A stretch of 64,000 nt of DNA from Janthinobacterium sp. ROICE36 (GTDB lineage: Bacteria; Pseudomonadota; Gammaproteobacteria; Burkholderiales; Burkholderiaceae_D): NCBI RefSeq assembly GCF_002869965.1, contig NZ_PEBS01000010.1:43764-107763 (forward strand). The letters are read 5' to 3'. Positions 12,667 through 20,144 of the stretch are shown here, one piece after another. The notes under the pieces were generated by a model. It ran no database searches. It was not told the DNA's origin and saw nothing but the letters and a program-made list of their open reading frames with translations. Made by a program: the position numbers and the translations under genes. The first letter of the stretch is position 1, and each line of letters begins with the position of its first letter.

Positions 12667-12673
12667 CGGTCGA

Positions 12674-12988
12674 TCAGGTGTTCAGCCTGTCATACAGCAG
12701 CGCATCGAGCGCGCCCGTCAGCGTATGGCCCTCTTCGTCGAGCAGCGTGTATTCTTGCTGGCTGTCGCCCAGCGAAGCGCTGCCCTCGATGCCGCACACC
12801 AGCTGGTACGTGGCGTCATCGATCGCTAGCTTGATCAAGGCCAGGATTTGCTCGCGCTGGGCCTGGGCCAGTGCCAGTGCGTCGAGCAGGGTGCCAAGCC
12901 GCGTCTGTCCCTGGCGTCCCTGCGCATACAAGGCCAGCAGCGACGTATTGGATGCGACGACAGCATCGATGAATTTTTTCGCGTGCAT
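12674..12988 (-). CDS. Hypothetical protein, last gene of the PoNi/WG cluster
   Basis: A 104-residue protein with no signal peptide or membrane segment. Residues 1-60 are predicted helical (long Ala/Leu/Gln stretch ending in an acidic IKLAIDD). The C-terminal third resembles a small beta domain (QEYTLLDEEGHTLTG). No family was recognised. It lies 21 bases after the WG-repeat gene in the same direction, so it is probably co-transcribed with it and with the PoNi-like gene. It converges on the YihY gene. Confidence 0.6.
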   Translation of the reverse strand: MHAKKFIDAVVASNTSLLALYAQGRQGQTRLGTLLDALALAQAQREQILALIKLAIDDATYQLVCGIEGSASLGDSQQEYTLLDEEGHTLTGALDALLYDRLNT

Positions 12989-13009
12989 GGATTCCTTGTA
13001 TTGGATAAA

Positions 13010-14998
13010 TCACAGTAACACGGGCCGCAAGGCCGCCTGCAGCGCCACCTTGCTGAACGCGGCTGCATCCTGCGCCCGCACCACACCCAAGTAATACGTG
13101 TCTTCGCCGCCGTGCAGGTTGACCAGGCGCAGCTGATGCGGCGCCAAATGGGCGGCGATGGCGGCCAGGCCCTCGGCCATGGCGTCGCCGTCTTCGCGGT
13201 CCGCCCAGCGGAAGTCCCGCAGCGCGGGCAGTTCGATATGCTGGGCGATGCGCGGCACTTCATCGACCGATTTCCAGTCCAGGGTGGCTCCGTGGCCCAG
13301 CACATCGGCGGCGGTGCACCAGAGCAGGAAGAAGCAGGCCGCCGCAGGCGTATCGCCTTCGTATTCTTCTTCCGGGTCATCCTGCGCCAGTTCTTCCAGC
13401 GTGATGTCCACGCAGCGCCCGGCCAGTTCCGCATCGCCCAGAAAGAGCAGGGCGGCCATGACGCGCAACTGTTCGCGGTCGGCCTGTGCCAGGATCTGCG
13501 CCGGCGTAAAGCTGTTGCGCGGCACCGCTTTCTTCTTGCCCAGTCCCATGGCCTCGCTCAATTGGGCCGTGATGGCCGCCTTGAAGTTCTCCACGGTGTC
13601 GAGCTGCTCCAGCAGCTGGCCCGTGAAATCCATGCTCCAGGCCATGCCCTCCTTGACGACATATAAAAAGTCGCTTTGCACGGCCACGCCGCGCAAATGG
13701 TGGGCGGGCGGGTACAGCGGCGTAAACGCCTGCTTGCCATTGAGGGTCAGCATGCAGGCCAGGCCTTGCGCATCGATGGCGAAGATCAGGTTCTTGCGCA
13801 GCCTGGGCGGCGACGAGGTGGTGGCGCTATCGATGGCTTCGTACTGGCATGGCGCCAGCAACTCGCCCTGGCTATTGACCAGGCCGAACAAGGAACGTCC
13901 GGCGATGCGCTGGCTGACGATGGCGATCTTATTTTTCTTGCCGAAATCCTGCACGGAGCTGTAGGCAATCGGCAGTACCACCTTGCCTGTGGCGTCGATC
14001 ACGCCGCAGACATTGCGCTCGTCATCGTGCGTCTGACGCTCGATGTCGATATAGCCGTCTTCGCGCTGGCCGATGTGGTGCACGCCGTCCATCAGCAAGG
14101 CGCCGTCGGGCAGGCGCAGCAAACGGCTGGCGCCGTCCGGATCGTATTGCTGCACCAGGTGGGGGCTGATCACGTACAGGGCGCCGGGGGCGGGCGGCAG
14201 CACCACCGTGCCGTTCAGGTCGAGCATGCCGTGTGCATCTGGCGTGCCCGCCGTGGCAAAGGTGATCCAGCCATAGCCCGCGTCGCTGCTGTCCAGGTCA
14301 ACCACGTTCAGCGACAGCGGCACGATCCAGCGCCCATACGGCGTAACCAGGCCCAGGATATCGGGCTGTCCGGCCTTGCTTGCTTCATAACACAGGGCGT
14401 CCTCCACCCAGGCGCGTACTTCAAGGCCTTGCAGGAACGCTACATCTTGCGTAGCGAGTTCTTCGACATCGGACAGCTGCGCGTCAGCCGTGGCGGACCA
14501 GTAGCCGGTGGCCGGCGATGCAGCACCGGTGGCCAGCAGGGGCGCCAGCGCTTGCTTGTCGCCACGCAGCAGGGCAAGGTGCAGGGCTTGCGTTTCCGCG
14601 CGCAGGGCATCGAGCCCTGCGGCGTATTCAGGCGTGTCGATATCGTGCGCGATCAGCTGCACGCAATCGAGGATCAGCCACGCCTGGCCGCCCGTCAGCA
14701 GGGTGCTGATGCCGGCGCGCGCGACGATGGCGGCCGCGTCGCGCGGCTTGTCCATCAGGCTGCATAGGGCTTGCCAACTGGCCTGCGCCTGCGCCATCGG
14801 CGCGGCCAGCACGCAGGCGCAGTCTTCGCCATCGCCGTAGATGGGCCAGGCGACGGCTTGCGTGTCGGCGCCGATGAGCAGCTTGAACAGCATGGGCGTG
14901 TCCAGGCGCCATTCGGCCAGGCCGGTAATCGTCTCGGTGTCGAAGCCGGCCTGGCCGGGCAGGAAGGCGGTGCTGAACAGGGCTGCGGTATTGATCAT
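13010..14998 (-). CDS. WG-repeat-type hypothetical protein
   Basis: A 662-residue cytoplasmic-looking protein without signal peptide or membrane helix. The middle (about residues 200-450) holds repeated units of WG/KWG type: GVIDATGKVVLPIAYSSVQD, then LFGLVNSQGELLAPCQYEAI, each a beta hairpin followed by a short strand. The Trp of the canonical WG is Phe or Cys in the clear copies. Upstream of these are strands around PYGRWIVPLSLN and HGMLDLNGTVVLP. The N-terminal 200 and C-terminal 150 residues match nothing I recognise; the C-terminal part is acidic (AQDDPEEEYEGD). The gene sits between the PoNi-like gene and the small 104-residue gene, all in one direction. WG repeats are often found in proteins linked to toxin or surface systems, but the function here is unknown. 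Confidence 0.68.
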   Translation of the reverse strand: MINTAALFSTAFLPGQAGFDTETITGLAEWRLDTPMLFKLLIGADTQAVAWPIYGDGEDCACVLAAPMAQAQASWQALCSLMDKPRDAAAIVARAGISTLLTGGQAWLILDCVQLIAHDIDTPEYAAGLDALRAETQALHLALLRGDKQALAPLLATGAASPATGYWSATADAQLSDVEELATQDVAFLQGLEVRAWVEDALCYEASKAGQPDILGLVTPYGRWIVPLSLNVVDLDSSDAGYGWITFATAGTPDAHGMLDLNGTVVLPPAPGALYVISPHLVQQYDPDGASRLLRLPDGALLMDGVHHIGQREDGYIDIERQTHDDERNVCGVIDATGKVVLPIAYSSVQDFGKKNKIAIVSQRIAGRSLFGLVNSQGELLAPCQYEAIDSATTSSPPRLRKNLIFAIDAQGLACMLTLNGKQAFTPLYPPAHHLRGVAVQSDFLYVVKEGMAWSMDFTGQLLEQLDTVENFKAAITAQLSEAMGLGKKKAVPRNSFTPAQILAQADREQLRVMAALLFLGDAELAGRCVDITLEELAQDDPEEEYEGDTPAAACFFLLWCTAADVLGHGATLDWKSVDEVPRIAQHIELPALRDFRWADREDGDAMAEGLAAIAAHLAPHQLRLVNLHGGEDTYYLGVVRAQDAAAFSKVALQAALRPVLL

Positions 14999-15027
14999 GG
15001 ATATTTAGCTAAAAGTGAACGGGGGAT

Positions 15028-16434
15028 TCAGGGCGCTGGCGGCATGACCCAATGGGCCAGCGTGCTGCGCTCCAGTCCCAGGTGTTTGGCCACGGCGGCC
15101 GCCTCGAAGGCCCACAGGCCGTAGTAGCCGCCCAGGCCTTGCGCGCGCAAATGGCCGTTGAACCAGTCTTCCTGCACCAGCGCGCCATGCCAGGTGGCCA
15201 GGTAGTGCCGCAGGTGCTCGAGCTGCTGCGCGCGATCGTCTTCGTCCAGGCAGTCGAACAGGGCCGAGTAGGGTTCGGCGAAATACCATTCGTCGACCAT
15301 GGGACGCTGCGGATCGATGGTCGACAGCAGCGCCTCATACACGCCATCTTCGCCATCGAAGGCCGTTTGCAGGGCGGCCAGGCGGGCCGCCAGGTCGTGG
15401 CGGCCGAATAGCAGGGTCGCGCCCAGCAACTGCAAGGTGCGCGCATAGTCCGTCAATTGTTCGAAATCAAAGGCGGGCAAGTCCTCATCATCGTAGGCTG
15501 CGGCCAGGGCTGCGCGCGCCGTTTCGCAGGCGGCGATGGCCGTTTCCAGCGCCGTTTCCACGTCAGGCAAGGGTAAGCCTGCCGTGTAGCGCAGCGAGAA
15601 TGCCTGGTAGGCCGTGCTGGCAGCGGCGCAAGCCCAGTAGGCGCTATCGCCACCGTCGATTTGTGCCTGCGCCTGCGCGCGTCCGTAGGCAGCGAGCAGC
15701 GAGTCCAGGTAAGTCAGGTTGCGGGCGAAATCGAACGGGGTGCCGAGCGGCATGGGCGGCACCTGGCGCGGCGTGCAGGGCCAGGGTGCGGATGCTGGCA
15801 GACAGGCATCGGCGCAATCGCGCTGGATGGCCCAGTCGGCGAAGATTTGCTGCAAATGCTGCGCCGTTTCGTCGTCGTGGACGATGGCGCCGACGCCCAC
15901 CATGGTCGTGCCCAGCAGGGTGTAGCCAGGGAAACGGCTGCTCTCGTAGGCGATGGTGGTCACGCTCTGGATGGTCCTGCCGTCGCTCAGATCGCGCACG
16001 CGGAAGTACACGTCGTCCCAGCCGGCCAGCGGTGGCGCTGGCGGTTCATCCGGCAGGGTGGTCCAGCTGCCGTCCGCCTGCTCTTCGTAGGCATCGAGCA
16101 ACTCGTCGAGGCCACCGGGGCGGTCGATGCGGTTGTTGGCATCGTATTGCAAGCCCAGTTCGGCCGCGAAGGCTGCCGCATGGCGGCCCTCGAAGACCAG
16201 GTACTGGGAACTCGTGGTGCCGACCAGCAGGTCCGTGTGCTGGCCCGCCACGACGAGCGCCTGCGGCAGCCTGCACCATTGGTAGTACGGAATGCCCGCC
16301 ATGGGGCCGTTTTCGTCCGCCAGCGGGTTAGTGAAGCGCAGCTGTTCCAGCCATTTATAGCGTTCGTGCCGCTCCGCTTCCGTGCCGCTGCTGCGGCCAG
16401 TCAATTCATCGAGCAGGGTATTCAACAACATCAT
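15028..16434 (-). CDS. Putative immunity protein with C-terminal PoNi-like (DUF1911) domain
   Basis: A 468-residue protein without signal peptide. The C-terminal half, about residues 240-465, follows the pattern of PoNi/DUF1910-DUF1911 immunity proteins, which neutralise PoNe-type nuclease effectors of type VI or contact-dependent systems: a helical repeat with SLRYTAGLPLPDVETALE, a Trp-His/Trp-Phe helix near the end and YYGLWAFEAAAVAKHLGL, the diagnostic motif. The usual terminal Tyr-Pro-Tyr-Asp-Leu is replaced by HWVMPP. The N-terminal 240 residues are of an unknown type. No toxin, VgrG, PAAR or Rhs gene is visible nearby, so if this is an immunity gene it is an orphan. The two following genes run in the same direction at short spacing. 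Confidence 0.68.
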   Translation of the reverse strand: MMLLNTLLDELTGRSSGTEAERHERYKWLEQLRFTNPLADENGPMAGIPYYQWCRLPQALVVAGQHTDLLVGTTSSQYLVFEGRHAAAFAAELGLQYDANNRIDRPGGLDELLDAYEEQADGSWTTLPDEPPAPPLAGWDDVYFRVRDLSDGRTIQSVTTIAYESSRFPGYTLLGTTMVGVGAIVHDDETAQHLQQIFADWAIQRDCADACLPASAPWPCTPRQVPPMPLGTPFDFARNLTYLDSLLAAYGRAQAQAQIDGGDSAYWACAAASTAYQAFSLRYTAGLPLPDVETALETAIAACETARAALAAAYDDEDLPAFDFEQLTDYARTLQLLGATLLFGRHDLAARLAALQTAFDGEDGVYEALLSTIDPQRPMVDEWYFAEPYSALFDCLDEDDRAQQLEHLRHYLATWHGALVQEDWFNGHLRAQGLGGYYGLWAFEAAAVAKHLGLERSTLAHWVMPPAP

Positions 16435-16468
16435 CCGTCTATCCTAAAAAAGTGTGCGCGCCATGGCC

Positions 16469-17281
16469 TCATGCCGGGCTGCTTTGTGCAAACGCAAACA
16501 GCGCGTCGAGCACGGCGTCGGGCTGCTCGGCCATCAATTCGTGTCCGCTGTCGACCTGCACCACCGTGCCATGCGCAATGCTGGACGTCAGCAGCCTGGT
16601 CGATTTGGGCGGCGTCATCATGTCGCGCGCGCCGAAAATGAATAAAGTGGGGCAGTGTACCGAGGCGGCGGCGATTTCGCCGTTCGCGTAGGCATTGCAG
16701 GCATAAAAATCCGTATGAAACACGTGATCGGGATTAAGGGCGGCGATGCGCTGTTTCAAGCGCCGCGCGCCGCCCATGGCATAAAAGCCGGGGCCGGGAA
16801 ACGACGGTTTTTGCGCGATCGACGAGTGCGACCAGATATTGACCATGTCGATGGCCGCCTGTTCATCGTGCAACGACGTTTCCAGCAGCGCGGGCGAGAC
16901 TTTCATCGGGTAGGTCCAACCCAGCATGGCCAGGTGGCTGATCCTCCCGGGCGCCAGGAATGCCGCTTCCAGCGCGATCAATGACCCCATGCTGTGGCCG
17001 ATCAGCATGGCCTTGGCCGCGCCAGCTGCATCCAGCACGGCGAGTATCCAGTGCGCCAGCTCTGCGACATTATCCCTCGCCCTACCCAGGCTGCGCCCGT
17101 GGCCCGGCAAGTCGACGGCCAGCACGTTCCAGCCGTGATGGGCAAAATAACGCGTTTGCAGGGCCCACACGCAATGGTCGTTCTGCGCGCCGTGGATGAA
17201 GACGGCCGTCGGCTGATCCGGGTTGTATGGTTTGCCGCCCGTGTAGCAGTAGGCGGTGGTGTTCTCGATGGTGAATAACAT
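16469..17281 (-). CDS. Alpha/beta hydrolase
   Basis: A cytoplasmic alpha/beta-fold hydrolase of 270 residues. The oxyanion region FIHGAQNDHCVW lies near residue 30, the nucleophile elbow is GHSMGS near residue 95, the acid is probably the aspartate in FGARDMMTPP, and the catalytic histidine is in DSGHELMAEQ near the C-terminus. All catalytic elements are therefore present. It starts one base after the stop of metY in the same direction, so it is likely translated from the metY message. The substrate is unknown; a role in processing acyl-homoserine or related esters would be speculation from position. Confidence 0.83.
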   Translation of the reverse strand: MLFTIENTTAYCYTGGKPYNPDQPTAVFIHGAQNDHCVWALQTRYFAHHGWNVLAVDLPGHGRSLGRARDNVAELAHWILAVLDAAGAAKAMLIGHSMGSLIALEAAFLAPGRISHLAMLGWTYPMKVSPALLETSLHDEQAAIDMVNIWSHSSIAQKPSFPGPGFYAMGGARRLKQRIAALNPDHVFHTDFYACNAYANGEIAAASVHCPTLFIFGARDMMTPPKSTRLLTSSIAHGTVVQVDSGHELMAEQPDAVLDALFAFAQSSPA

Positions 17282-17282
17282 C

Positions 17283-18593
17283 TCAGGCGCCTTTCTGCGA
17301 CAGTTTCAAGCCACGGGCCAGGTCTTCGATCAAATCGTCCGCGTCTTCCAGGCCCACCGATAAGCGCATGGTGCCCTGCGTGATGCCTGCCTGCGCCAGT
17401 TGCTCGTCAGGCACGCGGAAATGCGTGGTGGAGGCGGGGTGGATGACGAGCGACTTGGCGTCGCCCACATTGGCCAGGTGCGAGAATATCCTGAGGCTGT
17501 CGACAAAGCGCTGGCCCGCCGCGCGGTCGCCGCGCAGGCGGAAGGTGAACACGCCGCCCGCGCCTTTCGGCAGCAGGGTTTTCGCCAGTGCGTAGTCGGG
17601 GTGCGACGGCAGTTCGGGGTAGGACACGGATTCGACTGCCGGATTGGCCAGCAGGAAGTCGATCACCTTGCGCGTGTTGGCCACGTGGCGGTCCATGCGC
17701 AAGCCCAGGGTTTCGATGCCCTGCAGGATGGCGAAGGCATTGTGCGGGCTCATGACGGCACCGAAATCGCGCAAGCCTTCGCGCCGCGCGCGCAGGGCGA
17801 AAGGCGCCACCGTCGATTCCTCGGCGAAGACCATGCCGTGAAAGCCCTCATACGGTTCGCACAGCTCGGCGAAACGGCCCGTCTTGTCGTACGCCGTTTG
17901 CCAGTCGAAGGTGCCGCCATCGACCAGCAAGCCGCCGATGGCCGTGCCGTGGCCGCATAAAAACTTGGTGGCCGAGTGGAACACCAGGTCGGCGCCGTGC
18001 TCGAAGGGGCGCAGCAAATACGGCGTGGTCAACGTCGAATCGAGCATCAGCGGCAGATGGTGTTCGTGCGCCAGGGCGGCAAGCGTCGGGACATCGAGCA
18101 CGTCGAGGCCGGGATTGCCCAGGGTTTCGGCAAACAGCACTTTCGTATTTGGGCGGATGGCGGCGCGCCAGGCGTCCACGTCGCGCGGGTCGACAAAGGT
18201 GGTGGCTATGCCGTAGCGTTTTAATGTGTAGGCCAGCAGATTGTGCGAGCCGCCGTACAGGGCGTGCGAGGCGACGATGTGCGAGCCGGCGCCGGCGATG
18301 GTACATAAGCCAAGGTGCATGGCGGCCTGGCCGCTGGCCGTCGCGATGCCGGCCACGCCACCTTCCAGCGCGGCGATGCGCTCTTCCAGTACGGCGTTGG
18401 TGGGATTCGAGATGCGTGTATATACGTGGCCGGCCCGTTCCATGTTGAACAGCGAGGCCGCATGTTCCGAACTCTTGAAGGCAAACGAGGACGTGAAATG
18501 GATGGGCGTGGCGCGCGCGCCCGTAGCCGGGTCGGGCGCCGCGCCCGCATGCAGGGATAAAGTATCGAAACCGGGGTATTTCGGGCCGCTCAT
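17283..18593 (-). CDS. metY: O-acetylhomoserine sulfhydrylase-type enzyme
   Basis: A fold-type I PLP enzyme (436 aa) of the Cys/Met metabolism family, expected to form homocysteine from O-acetyl-L-homoserine and sulfide in methionine synthesis. The PLP lysine is in FHSATKFLCGHGTAIGG, and the N-terminal GFDTLSLHAGAAPDPATGAR is characteristic of MetY. The C-terminal LVIHPASTTHFRVPDEQL is another family signature. The start chosen is the ATG before SGPKYPGF, preceded by GGCGGAGA; a longer frame upstream has no ribosome site. An alpha/beta hydrolase gene follows directly. No SAM riboswitch was recognised in the upstream 280 bases. Confidence 0.9.
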   Translation of the reverse strand: MSGPKYPGFDTLSLHAGAAPDPATGARATPIHFTSSFAFKSSEHAASLFNMERAGHVYTRISNPTNAVLEERIAALEGGVAGIATASGQAAMHLGLCTIAGAGSHIVASHALYGGSHNLLAYTLKRYGIATTFVDPRDVDAWRAAIRPNTKVLFAETLGNPGLDVLDVPTLAALAHEHHLPLMLDSTLTTPYLLRPFEHGADLVFHSATKFLCGHGTAIGGLLVDGGTFDWQTAYDKTGRFAELCEPYEGFHGMVFAEESTVAPFALRARREGLRDFGAVMSPHNAFAILQGIETLGLRMDRHVANTRKVIDFLLANPAVESVSYPELPSHPDYALAKTLLPKGAGGVFTFRLRGDRAAGQRFVDSLRIFSHLANVGDAKSLVIHPASTTHFRVPDEQLAQAGITQGTMRLSVGLEDADDLIEDLARGLKLSQKGA

Positions 18594-18874
18594 GGTGTCT
18601 CCGCCAAGTTTTATAGTGGCAAGATCGTAACCTGATTTGCCGCTGAGTAAAAGGGCTCGCGTGCAGGGCGCATGATGCCGTGCTGGCGGGCGGCGCGTAT
18701 CACTTGAAGTCGAAAAAAACGACCGGCTCCGCGTGGCGGTGGTAGGATGCCGTGTCAGTGATATTCGGGCTGTTCGACCTTCGCGCGTGCGCCGCACCGC
18801 CAGGAAGCAGCTGCAAACGAACGAAATCCTGGGCTTCAGGCGCACTCCCATGCATGTCCACCAGGAAAGATTCT

Positions 18875-19498
18875 ATGCCCGCAATATCGTTCGACGGCTC
18901 TCTTGCCGTGCCCGGACCATCTATCGTCGACGGCCTGTGCCGCGCAGGCTGGCTCATGCAGGAACATTTTATTTCCCATGAACTCAGCCGCCAGCTGGCC
19001 GCCGAATGCGTGCAGTCCTTGCTCAGCGGCAAGATGAAAGGCGCCGGCGTGGGCAGCGGCCATGCGCCCCTGCTGCAGCCGGATATCCGCGGCGACCATA
19101 TCGCATGGCTGGAGGCGGGCCGTTCAGAGGCTTGCGACCGCTATCTGGCACACATGGAAGCATTGCGCCAGGTACTCAACCGTGAGCTGTTCCTGGGGCT
19201 GGACGAGTACGAAAGCCATTTCGCCCTGTATGCGCCGGGCGCCTTTTACCGGGCCCATCTGGATCGGTTCCGCGACGACGACAAGCGCACCGTGTCCGTC
19301 GTGCTGTACCTGAACGACGACTGGCTGCCCGAATACGGCGGCGCGCTGCGTTTGCAGCCCGATGGCGGCCCCAGCGTGGATATCGCGCCCGAAGCAGGGC
19401 GCATGGCCATGTTCCTGTCGGACGAAATGCTGCACGAGGTGCTGCCGACGGCGCGTGAACGCCTGTCTATCGCCGGCTGGTTCCGCCGCCGCGCATGA
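18875..19498 (+). CDS. 2OG-Fe(II) oxygenase (prolyl hydroxylase/SM-20 type)
   Basis: A 207-residue non-heme iron dioxygenase that uses 2-oxoglutarate and oxygen, related to prolyl 4-hydroxylases. The metal triad is H128, D130 (HLDRF) and H187 (LHEVLP); R197 is placed to bind 2-oxoglutarate. The double-stranded beta-helix is clear from SVVLYLNDDW to IAGWFRRR. The start chosen is the ATG preceded by AGGAAAGA; the frame continues upstream without support. It is divergent from metY. Substrate unknown; related proteins hydroxylate elongation factor or ribosomal prolines. Confidence 0.82.
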   Translation: MPAISFDGSLAVPGPSIVDGLCRAGWLMQEHFISHELSRQLAAECVQSLLSGKMKGAGVGSGHAPLLQPDIRGDHIAWLEAGRSEACDRYLAHMEALRQVLNRELFLGLDEYESHFALYAPGAFYRAHLDRFRDDDKRTVSVVLYLNDDWLPEYGGALRLQPDGGPSVDIAPEAGRMAMFLSDEMLHEVLPTARERLSIAGWFRRRA

Positions 19499-19627
19499 TG
19501 AAACGTTGCCCGACAATCGCCCTCGATTTGATTGCGCGCAAGGCTGGATTTTTCCGCAGGCATAGGCTACAGTCGCAGTAAGGGCTAGAATAACTAAAGT
19601 ACCAATCACGCGGACAGGACGGCCAAT

Positions 19628-20074
19628 ATGAAAGTATCTGAAATTCTCCAAGTCAAGGGCAATATCCTCTACACGGTCACGCCTGACCAACCCTTGCTTG
19701 ACGCGGCCAATACCATGGCCGAAAAAGACATCGGTTCGCTGGTGGTCATGGAATTTGGCGACCTGGTCGGCATGCTGACCTTCCGCGAAGTGTTGAACGC
19801 GCTGCATGAAAACGCGGGCCAGATCGGTGGCGGCACCGTGCGCAAGCACATGGATGACCACCCGATCACGGTTACGCCCGATACGGAGGTCAATGAAGTG
19901 CGCCGCATCATGCTGGAAAAACATGCGCGCTACCTGCCCGTCATGAATGCGAAGACTTTGCTGGGCGTCATCTCCTTCTACGACGTGGCACGCGCCGTGC
20001 TCGAAGCGCAAAGCTTTGAAAATCAAATGCTGAAAGCTTACATTCGCGATTGGCCGGCTGAAACGACTGACTAA
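19628..20074 (+). CDS. CBS-domain pair protein
   Basis: A 148-residue soluble protein made of two tandem CBS domains (about 10-60 and 78-135), which bind adenine nucleotides or S-adenosyl compounds and usually act as regulatory modules. Motifs include TVTPDQPLLDAANTMAEKDI in the first domain and ITVTPDTEVNEVRRIMLEK in the second, each ending in a helix with conserved hydrophobic spacing. It stands alone with its own terminator. The ligand and partner are unknown. Confidence 0.85.
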   Translation: MKVSEILQVKGNILYTVTPDQPLLDAANTMAEKDIGSLVVMEFGDLVGMLTFREVLNALHENAGQIGGGTVRKHMDDHPITVTPDTEVNEVRRIMLEKHARYLPVMNAKTLLGVISFYDVARAVLEAQSFENQMLKAYIRDWPAETTD

Positions 20075-20096
20075 GTAATCGCAATGCAGTAATAAC

Positions 20097-20120
20097 AACG
20101 CCGGCACTGCCGGCGTTTTG
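20097..20120. terminator. Intrinsic terminator after the CBS gene
   Basis: A perfect AACGCCGGC / ACT / GCCGGCGTT stem is followed by TTTT on the plus strand. It lies between two convergent genes and could also serve the response regulator gene. Confidence 0.8.
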
Positions 20121-20144
20121 CAATGCAGAAGCGCGTGGCGCCGC

